Source: Burkholderiales bacterium (GTDB taxonomy: Bacteria; Pseudomonadota; Gammaproteobacteria; Burkholderiales; Eutrophovitaceae). From it: a stretch of DNA of 56,619 nucleotides. The position numbers and the translations under genes are program-made. The notes below the pieces were generated by a model that did no database searches, was not told where the DNA came from, and saw nothing but the letters and a program-made list of their open reading frames with translations. The stretch covers positions 1 through 56,619 of the forward strand of contig JAOEKQ010000002.1 of NCBI GenBank assembly GCA_028379895.1, given 5' to 3'. Each line of letters opens with the position of its first letter. Positions within the stretch are counted from its first letter, which is position 1. Positions 20,359 through 29,153 of this stretch are shown here, piece by piece.

Positions 20359-22092
20359 TTAATGTATTTCTGGTTCGTCTATCTCGGCATTACCACTCAA
20401 AAAATCGAAGTCACATCCTTCATGAGCTTGCTGAACATGCCGAGAAAATAATTGGCCGTACCCTCTCGGAAACTTTCTAATTTGGGGGCGCCAAGATCTC
20501 TTGCGTGTTTTTAGTTCTGATTCGCTGACTAGGACGTTTATTTCACGTTTTTCGATGTCCAACTCGATTGTGTCTCCGGTTTTAATCAGGGCGAGCGGAC
20601 CCCCTATCCAGGACTCAGGTGATACGTGAAGGACACACGTACCGTAACTTGTACCGCTCATCCGTGCGTCAGATATTCGAACCATATCGCGAACGCCTTG
20701 CTTTAAAAGTTTCTTGGGGATAGGTAACATGCCCCACTCCGGCATACCAGGACCGCCTTGGGGCCCAGAGTTTCTTAGTACCAGGATAGAGCTCGGCTCA
20801 ACATTTAGCGCAGGGTCATCTATTCGTCTTTCCATATCGTTGTAGTCATCAAAAACGATAGCATTGCCCTCATGTTTTAATAAACTAGGTGTTGCTGCTG
20901 AGGTTTTGATAACAGCGCCGTTTGGGGCCAAATTTCCTCTTAAAATAACTAAGCCGCCTTCGGTGAGAAGCGGACTTTCCAGCGGCTTAATAACGTCACT
21001 ATTAAAGACTTTGAAACGTTTAATGTTTTCCCCTAAGGACTTACCGGTACACGTCATTGTATTTATGTGAAGTAATGGTCGCATGACTTGCAACAGAGCT
21101 GCTAAACCACCGGCATAATGGAAATCTTCCATGAGATATTTCCCGGATGGGCGCATATTTACTAAGTATGGAGTTGTTTTTCCAATCTCTTCAAATAGTT
21201 CAAGTGGTAAGTTAAACCCAGCTCTTTTCGCAATCGCTATTAGATGAATTAAGGCATTGGTTGAACCGCCCAGCGCCATTAATACGCGAACAGCATTTTC
21301 AATAGACGCCCAAGTTAAAACATCAGTAGGAGTTAAGTCTTCCCAAACCATTTCAACAACACGTCTACCAGAATCCGAGGCCATGCGAGGGTGATTTGAG
21401 TCGGGGGCGGGAATTGTTGATGCATTAGGCAAAGTAAAGCCTAGCGCTTCTAAGATGCCCGACATGGTTGATGCGGTACCCATTGTCATGCATGTACCAG
21501 CAGACCTCGCTATACCTTCTTCAATATCATGCCAATCTTGCTCAGTGATATTGCCTGCTCTGAGCTCATCCCAGTATTTCCAAACATCAGATCCAGACCC
21601 TAGGGTCTTCCCTTGCCAGTTTCCCCGAAGCATTGGTCCAGCTGGGACGAAGATGCTTGGCAGCCCCATACTTAGAGCGCCCATGAGTAATGCTGGCGGA
21701 GTTTTGTCGCAGCCACCCATCAAAACGCAGCCATCAACCGGGTAAGAACGCAAGATCTCTTCAACCTCCATCGACAACAGGTTACGGTACATCATCGTTG
21801 AAGGCTTTTGGTAAACCTCTGCCAATGACATCACAGGTATCTCAACGGGGAATCCTCCAGCTTGCCAGATACCCCGTTTTACATCTTGAGCCCTCTCTCG
21901 AAGGTGCGAGTGACAATGGCTAAGGTCACTCCATGTATTCAAAATAGCAATAACTGGCTTTCCCTCATAGTCTTGGCGACTAAACCCCATTTGTAAGGTT
22001 CTAGACCGGTGCCCGAAAGCACGAAGACTTTCCGGTCCAAACCATCTATGTGAGCGTAATTCAGAGCTAATTTTTCTTTTTTTATCAGGCAT
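20359..22092 (-). CDS. IlvD/Edd-family dehydratase, sugar-acid (aldonate) type
   Basis: 577-residue Fe-S dehydratase. Three cysteines at 60 (SDLSHCHSHL), 128 (MGGCDKTPP) and 201 (GTCMTMGTA) are spaced as in L-arabinonate/D-xylonate dehydratases, which carry a [2Fe-2S] cluster. The opening LRSHRWFGPESL is also typical of that branch rather than of true dihydroxyacid dehydratase (IlvD). Such enzymes turn an aldonic acid into its 2-keto-3-deoxy acid. The exact substrate is unknown. It is divergent from the larA-like operon across 202 bases and upstream of a glyoxylate-type aminotransferase, suggesting a shared hydroxyacid or sugar-acid pathway. An IlvD role in branched-chain synthesis is possible but less likely. 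Confidence 0.85.
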   Translation of the reverse strand: MPDKKRKISSELRSHRWFGPESLRAFGHRSRTLQMGFSRQDYEGKPVIAILNTWSDLSHCHSHLRERAQDVKRGIWQAGGFPVEIPVMSLAEVYQKPSTMMYRNLLSMEVEEILRSYPVDGCVLMGGCDKTPPALLMGALSMGLPSIFVPAGPMLRGNWQGKTLGSGSDVWKYWDELRAGNITEQDWHDIEEGIARSAGTCMTMGTASTMSGILEALGFTLPNASTIPAPDSNHPRMASDSGRRVVEMVWEDLTPTDVLTWASIENAVRVLMALGGSTNALIHLIAIAKRAGFNLPLELFEEIGKTTPYLVNMRPSGKYLMEDFHYAGGLAALLQVMRPLLHINTMTCTGKSLGENIKRFKVFNSDVIKPLESPLLTEGGLVILRGNLAPNGAVIKTSAATPSLLKHEGNAIVFDDYNDMERRIDDPALNVEPSSILVLRNSGPQGGPGMPEWGMLPIPKKLLKQGVRDMVRISDARMSGTSYGTCVLHVSPESWIGGPLALIKTGDTIELDIEKREINVLVSESELKTRKRSWRPQIRKFPRGYGQLFSRHVQQAHEGCDFDFLSGNAEIDEPEIH

Positions 22093-22212
22093 TTCCTTGC
22101 GCGCTAAATAAAATTAATTTCAAAGTCACCGTGGCATACTATAAACGTACAGTCAAAATAAACTAATTCGAGAAACAGGAACATATGTAATTACTGACAG
22201 TTTGATTTAAAA

Positions 22213-22230
22213 ATCTCGGAAGACTGAGAT
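22213..22230. promoter_or_regulatory. inverted repeat in the divergent dehydratase/lar intergenic region
   Basis: Seven-base stem, ATCTCGG pairing with CTGAGAT with one G-T pair and an AAGA loop. It is placed in the 202-base region between the two divergent starts (22093-22294), 65 bases before the larA-like ATG. A TAAAAT box overlaps its right end. It could be an operator or a leader hairpin. I cannot define a convincing full promoter, so this is only a candidate. Confidence 0.25.
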
Positions 22231-22294
22231 AAAATAAGAATTACTGATGTGCTTGAAGATCCTAGAGTACGATGATCAAAAGAGGAGTGGCGAA

Positions 22295-23617
22295 ATGATT
22301 AACGACCGAATAGATGTAAATATTGCGGGAGGCTTAGACCTTCCTTTGCCGCGCATGGTGCACGTGAGACAAAGGTTTGAGTTATTTAAAATCAGTAGCA
22401 TTACCGAAACTGTCAGGCAAGAGTTTGCTAAGCCCAACATCCATTTGAAGATTAAGCCTGGAATGTCAATAGCGTTAGGGGTCGGCTCAAGGGGCGTAAA
22501 TAATATTGCTGAGTGTGTAAAAGCTGTGGTGGATGAAATTAAAGCCCTGGGAGGGAAGCCGTTTGTTTTTCCAGCTATGGGCAGCCATGGTGGAGCCACA
22601 GCGGAGGGTCAGAAAGAGGTGCTAGATGGGTACGGCGTTACTGAATCATTTATCGGTTGCCCAGTTCATTCAAGTATGGAAGTGATCGAGATCGGCAAGG
22701 CTGACGATGGTATGCCGGTTTATATGGATAAATTAGCTTCTGAAGCTGACGCCATTGCGCTCGTATGTCGAATTAAGCCCCATACTAACTTCAGGGCACC
22801 AATTGAATCAGGCATCGTTAAAATGCTGACTATTGGTATGGGAAAGATCATCGGCGCATCAACACTACACACCTACGGCATGGATATGTTCGGTGTGTTG
22901 TTGCCTAAGGTGGCTAAAATCATCATGGAAAAAAAGAACTTTTTATTTGGTGTAGCTATGGTTGAAAACGCCGCCGATGAGACTGCGCTTGTTGAGGTTG
23001 TGCCAAGCGAAGAGGTGCTGGAAAGAGAGCCCTTATTGTTGGCTCGGGCGAAAGAGTTGATGCCCAAATTACAATTTGAAGAAATTGATGTTTTGGTTGT
23101 TGAGAAAATCGGGAAAAATATATCTGGTGCCGGAATGGATCCGAATATAACGGGCCGTAATTGCCGAGATGTTGAGTGGGAAATGAGCCCCCATGTTAAG
23201 AAAATAGCCGTGTTGGGACTCACTCCTGAAACGCATGGTAATGCAACCGGGCTGGGCGCGGCAGATGTTATAACGATGGATGTTTATCGAGATCTTGATA
23301 TTGCTAAGACATATGCAAATGTAATTACATCTATGTATTTGGATGGCGCCGCAATCCCGATCATCATGAATGATGACAAGGCTGCGATTCAGCTTGCCGT
23401 GAAAACAGTGGTTAGAGTAAAGCCTGAAGATGCGAAGATCGTAAGAATCTCCACAACGCTTGAAGTAATGGATTTGCATATTTCAGAAAATTTATTGCCT
23501 TATATTGAGAGCAATCCAGAAAAATTTGAAGTTGTGAGTGATCCTGAGCCGATGAAATTTGATGCTAAAGGAAAGATTTATCCTATGATGGCTGCGCGCT
23601 CGCACGTTAAGGCTTAA
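22295..23617 (+). CDS. LarA-family nickel-pincer-dependent racemase/epimerase homologue
   Basis: 440-residue DUF2088/LarA-like protein. I start it at ATG 22295, 7 bases after AGAGGAG; an upstream in-frame start at 22247 lacks such a site. Candidate active-site residues are His98 (MGSHGGAT), His163 (KPHTNF), Lys176 (SGIVKML) and His192 (STLHTYG). Their spacing closely follows His108/His174/Lys184/His200 of Lactobacillus plantarum LarA, where the lysine binds the nickel-pincer cofactor, a histidine binds nickel and the other two act as catalytic bases. The genes for cofactor synthesis follow directly. Family members act on lactate, malate, gluconate and other 2-hydroxyacids, so the substrate is open. 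The neighbouring aldonate-type dehydratase hints at a sugar acid. Confidence 0.85.
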   Translation: MINDRIDVNIAGGLDLPLPRMVHVRQRFELFKISSITETVRQEFAKPNIHLKIKPGMSIALGVGSRGVNNIAECVKAVVDEIKALGGKPFVFPAMGSHGGATAEGQKEVLDGYGVTESFIGCPVHSSMEVIEIGKADDGMPVYMDKLASEADAIALVCRIKPHTNFRAPIESGIVKMLTIGMGKIIGASTLHTYGMDMFGVLLPKVAKIIMEKKNFLFGVAMVENAADETALVEVVPSEEVLEREPLLLARAKELMPKLQFEEIDVLVVEKIGKNISGAGMDPNITGRNCRDVEWEMSPHVKKIAVLGLTPETHGNATGLGAADVITMDVYRDLDIAKTYANVITSMYLDGAAIPIIMNDDKAAIQLAVKTVVRVKPEDAKIVRISTTLEVMDLHISENLLPYIESNPEKFEVVSDPEPMKFDAKGKIYPMMAARSHVKA

Positions 23618-23652
23618 AGGTTTCTTGTTAAGAATTTCATGAAGCTCTCAGT

Positions 23653-24834
23653 ATGCGTATTCATTTAGATCCCATTGGAGGTGTCGCGGGAGATATGTTT
23701 ATTTCAGCTATTTTGGACGCCAAACCAGAATGGTATGAAGAAATGCGCTCAAACATTCGAACTGCAGGGCTACCAGAAGAGATTGAATTATCATTACAGC
23801 CTCATGCGGACTTCGCGCTTACAGGGATGCGGTTCAAAGTTGACGAACTAGGAACTAACGAACATCACCATACACCGTTTATAAAAATTAGAGATATGCT
23901 GGCGGGGTCAACGCTCGAGTCGGGTGTTCGACAAACCGCAATAGACATTTTTTCTCTTTTGGCTGAAGCAGAGGCTTCAGTTCACGGCAAGTCTATTGAG
24001 ACGATCAGCTTTCATGAGGTCGGCGAATGGGATTCTATCGCGGATATTGTTGGCGCTGCTTTTTTGATCAATAAAGTATCTGCGACTTGGACTATAGGCG
24101 CTTTACCACTGGGCCGAGGAACCGTCGATACCAGTCACGGGAAATTACCTGTCCCAACTCCGGCTACGGTTAGCTTGCTCGAGGGGTTTTTTTTTGATGA
24201 TGACGGTCTTGATGGAGAACGCATTACGCCAACCGGAGCTGCGATATTGGCTTATTTGAAGCCGCAACAAATGGGTGAGGCTCAAGGTGGAAAATTAGTC
24301 GCGTCAGGGACAGGTTTTGGAACTAAAGTTCTTCCAAATAAGAGTAACGTCTTGCGAGCCTTGATGTTGTCTTTGGATGGGCCTGAGGGTCAATCACACG
24401 AGTTGATTTATCAGGTTGATTTTGATATCGACGATCAAAGTGCGGAAGACTTAACAATAGGGTTAGATCATATTCGTGCTCTTCCGACGGTACTTGATGT
24501 TGCTCAAACGGCACTTTTTGGTAAGAAAGGTCGAGTGGCAACAGGAATCCGTGTTCTTGCAATGATTAAAGGTATCGATAAAGTTTTCGAGTCATGTTTT
24601 TTTGAAACGTCAACGATCGGATTGCGTTATCAAAAGGTAAAACGCATGACCTTAGATCGATGGGGAGAAAAAGTAGCCTCAAATGCCTTAGAAGTGGACT
24701 GTAAATTTGTAGCCCGACCAGAAATAACAACTGTAAAAGTTGAGTCCGACGATCTTGTCTCCATTAAGGGATTTGCGAATAGAGAGCGTTTACGGCGAGA
24801 CATTTCAGCTAAATACGAGACCCCCAGTGACTGA
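23653..24834 (+). CDS. larC: nickel insertion protein of the pincer cofactor (LarC)
   Basis: CTP-dependent nickel insertase completing the nickel-pincer nucleotide. It opens with DPIGGVAGDMFISA, the family signature, and has an acidic and histidine-rich stretch (NEHHHTP) and SFHEVGEWDSIADI. The C-terminal LarC2 part spans roughly residues 260-393. Both halves are in one uninterrupted 393-codon frame. This differs from L. plantarum, where full-length LarC needs a programmed frameshift. It follows the larA-like gene by 35 bases and overlaps the region before larE. Confidence 0.92.
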   Translation: MRIHLDPIGGVAGDMFISAILDAKPEWYEEMRSNIRTAGLPEEIELSLQPHADFALTGMRFKVDELGTNEHHHTPFIKIRDMLAGSTLESGVRQTAIDIFSLLAEAEASVHGKSIETISFHEVGEWDSIADIVGAAFLINKVSATWTIGALPLGRGTVDTSHGKLPVPTPATVSLLEGFFFDDDGLDGERITPTGAAILAYLKPQQMGEAQGGKLVASGTGFGTKVLPNKSNVLRALMLSLDGPEGQSHELIYQVDFDIDDQSAEDLTIGLDHIRALPTVLDVAQTALFGKKGRVATGIRVLAMIKGIDKVFESCFFETSTIGLRYQKVKRMTLDRWGEKVASNALEVDCKFVARPEITTVKVESDDLVSIKGFANRERLRRDISAKYETPSD

Positions 24835-24850
24835 AGGCGTTTCTGAATAC

Positions 24851-25669
24851 ATGAAACAAATACGTACGCTACTCGCTGAGATGAAAGAAGTCTCAATTGC
24901 GGTTAGCGGCGGGATAGATAGTTTGACGCTTGCAATGTTGGCCAGCCAGACACCGAATATCACTGTTCGAATGTATCATGCTGTTTCGCCGGCGGTGCCA
25001 TCACAAGCTACTGAGCGAGTGAAGAGGCTATCCCGAGACAACGCTTGGAATCTGCAAATTTTAGATGCTCACGAATTTGCGGATGAGGATTATTTGTCCA
25101 ATCCTGTTAACCGTTGTTTTCATTGTAAAACGAATTTGTATGAAGCCATATGCGCCGTAACGGAAAGCGTCATATTGTCGGGTGCGAATACCGATGATTT
25201 AACGGATTATCGACCGGGGCTAGATGCAGCGCAAAACGCTAGCGTTCGGCATCCTTATGTGGAAACGCGAACGAATAAAAGTATGGTTAGAGCTATAGCG
25301 AAACAACTAGGCCTAGGGCAGCTATCTGAGCTGGCGGCGTCACCGTGTTTATCGAGCAGAGTTGAGACGGGCATTCGCATAGATCCGGAACTTTTGCCGC
25401 TTATTAACGAGATTGAGCGCCTGATTACACAATCGATCGTTCCGGAGCCAAAAACAGTCAGGTGCCGAATTCGATCTGCCGGTGCTGTGGTTGAACTAGA
25501 CGACAGATCTATGGCTGATTTAACAACGAAAGAACAGCAAGTATTAAAAAAGAGAATCAATACTATTTTTGAACGTCAAGGCTATCAATATTCAGTGAGT
25601 TTTGAGACGTATAGATTGGGCAGTGCGTTTATTCACATACAACCTATTCACGCTTTCGACTCACGATGA
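24851..25669 (+). CDS. larE: LarE, sulfur transferase of the pincer cofactor
   Basis: PP-loop enzyme that adenylates and thiolates the nicotinate-derived precursor. The ATP motif SGGIDS is at residues 19-24. Cys166 (SPCLSSR) is equivalent to the sulfur-donor cysteine of L. plantarum LarE. A CxxC pair, Cys89 and Cys92 (NRCFHCK), is also present. A three-cysteine arrangement is what Fe-S-dependent LarE proteins, such as that of Thermotoga, use to hold a [4Fe-4S] cluster. I chose ATG 24851 (272 residues, family-typical); a GTG at 24827 overlapping the larC end is an alternative. Its stop overlaps the larB start. Confidence 0.92.
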   Translation: MKQIRTLLAEMKEVSIAVSGGIDSLTLAMLASQTPNITVRMYHAVSPAVPSQATERVKRLSRDNAWNLQILDAHEFADEDYLSNPVNRCFHCKTNLYEAICAVTESVILSGANTDDLTDYRPGLDAAQNASVRHPYVETRTNKSMVRAIAKQLGLGQLSELAASPCLSSRVETGIRIDPELLPLINEIERLITQSIVPEPKTVRCRIRSAGAVVELDDRSMADLTTKEQQVLKKRINTIFERQGYQYSVSFETYRLGSAFIHIQPIHAFDSR

Positions 25670-26331
25670 GCTACGCTAAAGATGTTAAATTAGATTTTAG
25701 TCGGGAGGACCGGATTGGTCTCGATGAGGCTATTTTTTGTGAAGGAAAAACGGCGGAGCAAATAGCAGAAATTCTTCGGCAAGCAAAGCTGAGGCAATAC
25801 CGATTTCTTCTCACGCGTCTATCTCAAGAAAAGTATAAACACGTGCTTAGGTTAGGCGAGTTTGAAATGGATTACGATCCGATTTCAAGAACGGCATTTT
25901 TTTCAGAGCCTAACGAACTTATTAGTCAAAACCAGGTGTCGGTCATTTGCGCAGGCACCTCGGATATTCCTGTGGCAAAGGAGGCTGCGAGGACATTGCA
26001 ATATTACGGGCATCTTCCGACTGAGATTTCAGATGTGGGCGTAGCGGGCTTGTGGCGCTTACTTGATCGACTAGAGGACTTAAAGATAGCTAAAGTAATT
26101 GTGGTGGTCGCAGGTATGGATGCCGCGTTACCAACAGTTTTGGGTGGTTTGGTGGCACAGCCTCTAATTGGTGTACCCACATCGGTTGGTTATGGTGTGG
26201 CTCAAGGTGGGAGCGCTGCGCTCCATGCCATGTTGGTTAGTTGTGCTCCGGGAATAACTGTTACGAATATAGATAATGGCTATGGTGGTGCATGTGCTGC
26301 TCTTAGAATACTCAGAGCAGCACTAGTGTAA
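25666..26331 (+). CDS. larB: LarB, pyridinium-3,5-biscarboxylate synthase
   Basis: First enzyme of nickel-pincer cofactor synthesis: it carboxylates nicotinic acid adenine dinucleotide and hydrolyses the anhydride bond. The C-terminal half is a PurE-like AIR-carboxylase fold with VVVAGMDAALPTVLGGL and GVPTSVGYG, and GVAGLWRLLDR in the family-specific part. The 221 residues are slightly under the usual 240-250, but both ends look intact. The ATG overlaps the larE stop by four bases. It is last of the four-gene set, with only 8 bases before the convergent GlcG-like gene. Confidence 0.92.
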   Translation: MSYAKDVKLDFSREDRIGLDEAIFCEGKTAEQIAEILRQAKLRQYRFLLTRLSQEKYKHVLRLGEFEMDYDPISRTAFFSEPNELISQNQVSVICAGTSDIPVAKEAARTLQYYGHLPTEISDVGVAGLWRLLDRLEDLKIAKVIVVVAGMDAALPTVLGGLVAQPLIGVPTSVGYGVAQGGSAALHAMLVSCAPGITVTNIDNGYGGACAALRILRAALV

Positions 26332-26339
26332 TCGCAGAA

Positions 26340-26819
26340 TTACTGGAGCTCGGCAGCTACGGCATCAATACCGGCTTGTGCGCAAATACCATCGTCACTA
26401 GCTGGCGCACCAGACACTCCGATGGAGCCGATATGGTCGCCTCCAGCAGTCATTATAGGAAGGCCGCCCTCAAAAGAAACGATACCCGGAAAATGAGCAA
26501 TACCAGGAAGGCTGGTTGTGATTCCTTCTATCGTTTTTGTAGAGAAGGGCAATCCAGCTGAAGTTGCCGCCTTTGCTATCGCGATTTCAATACTCTTTAG
26601 GTAAGCTTTATCCATTCTTTCAAAATAAATTAAGTTACCACCCGCATCCATAATAGCAATATTCATGAGCCAACCCTCTTGTATTGCTCTTTCTTCACAG
26701 GCTTGTGCCATCTTCTTGGCCATTTCTAGTGTCAATACAGGTCTCATTTCGACCGCGTTCGCGTTAGCGAACATAAGGCTAGAAACGGATAAGACGATGA
26801 GACTAATAATTTTTTTCAT
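26340..26819 (-). CDS. exported GlcG/HbpS-like protein (DUF336)
   Basis: 159-residue protein of the GlcG/HbpS family. A clear signal peptide (KKIISLIVLSVSS core, cut near ANANA, residue 22) is followed by the DUF336 domain with IMDAGGNLIYFERMD and the glycine-rich ending GGDHIGSIGVSGA. Some relatives bind haem or cobalamin; others sit in glycolate-utilisation operons with unclear function. A good AAGGAG site precedes the ATG. It is convergent with the lar genes, close enough to belong to the same hydroxyacid locus, although it may simply be a neighbour. Confidence 0.85.
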   Translation of the reverse strand: MKKIISLIVLSVSSLMFANANAVEMRPVLTLEMAKKMAQACEERAIQEGWLMNIAIMDAGGNLIYFERMDKAYLKSIEIAIAKAATSAGLPFSTKTIEGITTSLPGIAHFPGIVSFEGGLPIMTAGGDHIGSIGVSGAPASDDGICAQAGIDAVAAELQ

Positions 26820-26861
26820 GTTGCTGCTCCTTATTTAGAGTTTATAAAAATCTCCCTACTT

Positions 26862-26891
26862 AAATTGTACTATTAAACAAAATCGTACTAT
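26862..26891. promoter_or_regulatory. two direct repeats upstream of the GlcG-like gene
   Basis: AAATTGTACTAT at 26862-26873 and AAATCGTACTAT at 26880-26891 differ at one base and start 18 bases apart. The first has a GTAC core inside T-N-G-T-A-C-N-A, a shape used by several GntR-family regulators. They lie 43-72 bases before the ATG, where the promoter should be. The binding protein is unknown and no regulator gene is adjacent. Confidence 0.3.
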
Positions 26892-26909
26892 AAAATAACA
26901 TACAGTGTT

Positions 26910-28241
26910 TTACAATACGTATCGGGCTAGGTCCTCGCTCTCTGATAGATCTTTGAGCCGATCATTAACATATTCAATATCAATAGAAACTGATTGACCA
27001 TGTTTTTTAGATGCATCGAATGATAGATCTTCTAATAGCTTTTCCATTACTGTGTAGAGCCTACGCGCTCCAATATTTTCGGTAGTCTCGTTGACGTGCC
27101 AAGCTATTTCCGCAATTCGACGTATCCCCTCAGTCGTGAACTTGAGGTAGACCTCTTCGGTTTCCAGAAGAGCCTCATATTGTTTGCATAGGCAGGCATC
27201 TGTTGATGTGAGAATGCATTCGAAATCTTCAACAGTTAAGCTTGAGAGCTCGACTCGTATGGGAAATCTTCCTTGAAGTTCCGGGATCAGGTCCGAAGGT
27301 TTAGTTAGATGAAAAGCGCCACTACCGACAAATAAAATATGGTCTGTTTTTACCATGCCATATTTAGTGGATACCGTTGTACCCTCGACTAGCGGTAAGA
27401 GATCGCGTTGAACGCCTTGTCGCGATACTTCGCCACCGCTAGTTTCTTGTCGACCGGAAATTTTATCGATTTCGTCTAAAAAAACAATCCCATTTTCCTC
27501 GGCATTTGCTACTGCCGCAGTTTTTATCTCTTCATCGTTAATTAGTTTTCCCGCTTCTTCGTCAACAAGAACTTTCAAAGCATCTTTTATTTTAAGCTTC
27601 CGCTTTTTTGTTTTATTTGTCCCCATATTTTGAAACATCCCTTGTATTTGGGATGTAAGATCTTCCATTCCCGGCGGGGCGAGGATTTCCATTTGAGCGT
27701 TGAGTTGTGTGATATCTATTTCTATTTCCCTATCGTCCAATTCTCCCTCCCGCAGTCTTTTCCTAAACTTTTGGCGAGTGGCTGATTCTGCCGAATTGTC
27801 TGGTTCATTTGAATCAACTGTGCGGGCAGGAGGAAGTAAGGTGTCCAAAATGCGCTCCTCAGCAAGGTCTTCCGCGAGGTGTTTGACCCGCAGCGTCTCT
27901 TTCTCGCGCATTTGTTTGATACCAATTTCGATTAGATCACGAACAATCGACTCGACATCTTTGCCGACGTATCCAACTTCTGTAAATTTAGTTGCCTCTA
28001 CTTTGATGAAGGGAGCATCTGAGAGGCGGGCCAAACGCCTAGCAATCTCTGTTTTACCTACACCAGTGGGCCCTATCATAAGTATATTTTTAGGTGTAAT
28101 TTCTTGTTTTAATGGTTCAGCAACTTGTTTACGACGCCATCTATTTCGAAGCGCTATAGCAACAGCTTTTTTTGCGGGATGCTGTCCCACGATGTGTTTA
28201 TCAAGTTCATGGACAATTTCTTGAGGATTCATTTGTGACAT
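26910..28241 (-). CDS. hslU: HslU ATPase subunit of the HslUV protease
   Basis: AAA+ unfoldase that feeds substrates into HslV. Walker A is GPTGVGKT (residues 57-64) and Walker B lies in GIVFLDEID. Between them is the variable I-domain (roughly 110-230), rich in charged residues. The C-terminus ends with the short hydrophobic tail (ARYVL) that inserts into HslV. The 443 residues are standard. It follows hslV by 22 bases on the same strand. Confidence 0.97.
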   Translation of the reverse strand: MSQMNPQEIVHELDKHIVGQHPAKKAVAIALRNRWRRKQVAEPLKQEITPKNILMIGPTGVGKTEIARRLARLSDAPFIKVEATKFTEVGYVGKDVESIVRDLIEIGIKQMREKETLRVKHLAEDLAEERILDTLLPPARTVDSNEPDNSAESATRQKFRKRLREGELDDREIEIDITQLNAQMEILAPPGMEDLTSQIQGMFQNMGTNKTKKRKLKIKDALKVLVDEEAGKLINDEEIKTAAVANAEENGIVFLDEIDKISGRQETSGGEVSRQGVQRDLLPLVEGTTVSTKYGMVKTDHILFVGSGAFHLTKPSDLIPELQGRFPIRVELSSLTVEDFECILTSTDACLCKQYEALLETEEVYLKFTTEGIRRIAEIAWHVNETTENIGARRLYTVMEKLLEDLSFDASKKHGQSVSIDIEYVNDRLKDLSESEDLARYVL

Positions 28242-28263
28242 AGGAATAAAGGCGTCTTTTTGT

Positions 28264-28806
28264 TCATTTATTTAGGGTTTCGATCGTATGATTCTGGTTG
28301 GTATAGATACAAATATCTCCGGCAATCGTAAGTGACGTTTTGACAATTTGTTCCGCAGTTTGATCCGTATTACTTAATAATGCTTTTGCTGCCGCTTGAG
28401 CGTAGCCGCCGCCACTTCCGATCGCAATTAGCCCATCTTCGGGCTCTATTACATCTCCATTCCCTGTGATGATGAGGGACGTGGTTAAGTCAGAGACCGC
28501 AAGCATTGCTTCTAATTTTCTCAACATACGGTCAGTTCGCCAATCTTTTGCAAGTTCTACTGCCGATCTAAGTAGTTGACCCTGATGTTTTTCTAGTTTG
28601 GCCTCGAATCGCTCAAATAGCGTAAACGCGTCGGCGGTACCTCCCGCAAAGCCGGCCAGGATATTACCTTGGTAGAGCGTACGAACTTTTCTAGCCGAGC
28701 CTTTCATGACGCAATTACCCAGTGTTACTTGACCATCTCCGCCAATTGCCACCTGATTGTCTTTTCTGACAGAGATTATTGTCGTTCCATGCATGTCGTA
28801 TTTCAT
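28264..28806 (-). CDS. hslV: HslV peptidase subunit
   Basis: Proteasome beta-like threonine peptidase, 180 residues. The mature N-terminus should be Thr8 in [10 protein letters not shown], after removal of MKYDMHG; this short propeptide is a little longer than in E. coli. GDGQVTLGN and the [11 protein letters not shown] segment are conserved. It is the first gene of hslVU. The start at 28806 was taken because it is the outermost ATG in frame; an ATG four codons later would also work. Confidence 0.97.
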   Translation of the reverse strand: MKYDMHGTTIISVRKDNQVAIGGDGQVTLGNCVMKGSARKVRTLYQGNILAGFAGGTADAFTLFERFEAKLEKHQGQLLRSAVELAKDWRTDRMLRKLEAMLAVSDLTTSLIITGNGDVIEPEDGLIAIGSGGGYAQAAAKALLSNTDQTAEQIVKTSLTIAGDICIYTNQNHTIETLNK

Positions 28807-29153
28807 CAGGCCGTTGTGTCCTTTATTTTTAAAGTCGCTATGAATTTGGTATTGATAGAAATGAGCTTATTAATCTTCAGAAGCCTGTTCTATATGTCGT
28901 TCAGAGTCTTTAATTGCTTGAGATGTTCAATCTGATTAAAGCTTTCGATATCAACGTTCCCAGTTCCGAGATTATAAATGCACTAATGTATTGAGCCATT
29001 TTCAATTATTGGTCTCTCTTTGTTCTCAGGTTCAATCTAACTCGCTAGTCTCCACAGTACATCAATGACACCAACAAGGTTTACTAAAATGAAGGTGCTT
29101 TGGCTATTTTGTTTCCCCGTGACGGACAGCGGTTGGGTTGATTTTTTGATTAA
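28807..29153. other. 347-base gap between xerC and hslV, no gene recognised
   Basis: This is the longest gap in the window and contains the promoter and leader of hslVU. I looked for a heat-shock promoter (CTTGAA with CCCCAT) on the minus strand and did not find a convincing one. No tRNA cloverleaf or GC-rich terminator was found. A minus-strand frame near 28917-28985 has coding-like composition but lacks a start codon. Nothing here is called. Confidence 0.5.

Noticed and set aside
20359..22092. Dihydroxyacid dehydratase ilvD of branched-chain synthesis
   Set aside because: The LRSHRWFG opening and cysteine spacing fit aldonate dehydratases better, and no ilv genes are nearby. It is not excluded.
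28807..29153. Possible tRNA or small protein gene in the longest gap
   Set aside because: A GGTTCAATCT stretch resembles a T-loop, but no flanking T stem or acceptor pairing exists, and the coding-like minus-strand frame has no start codon.
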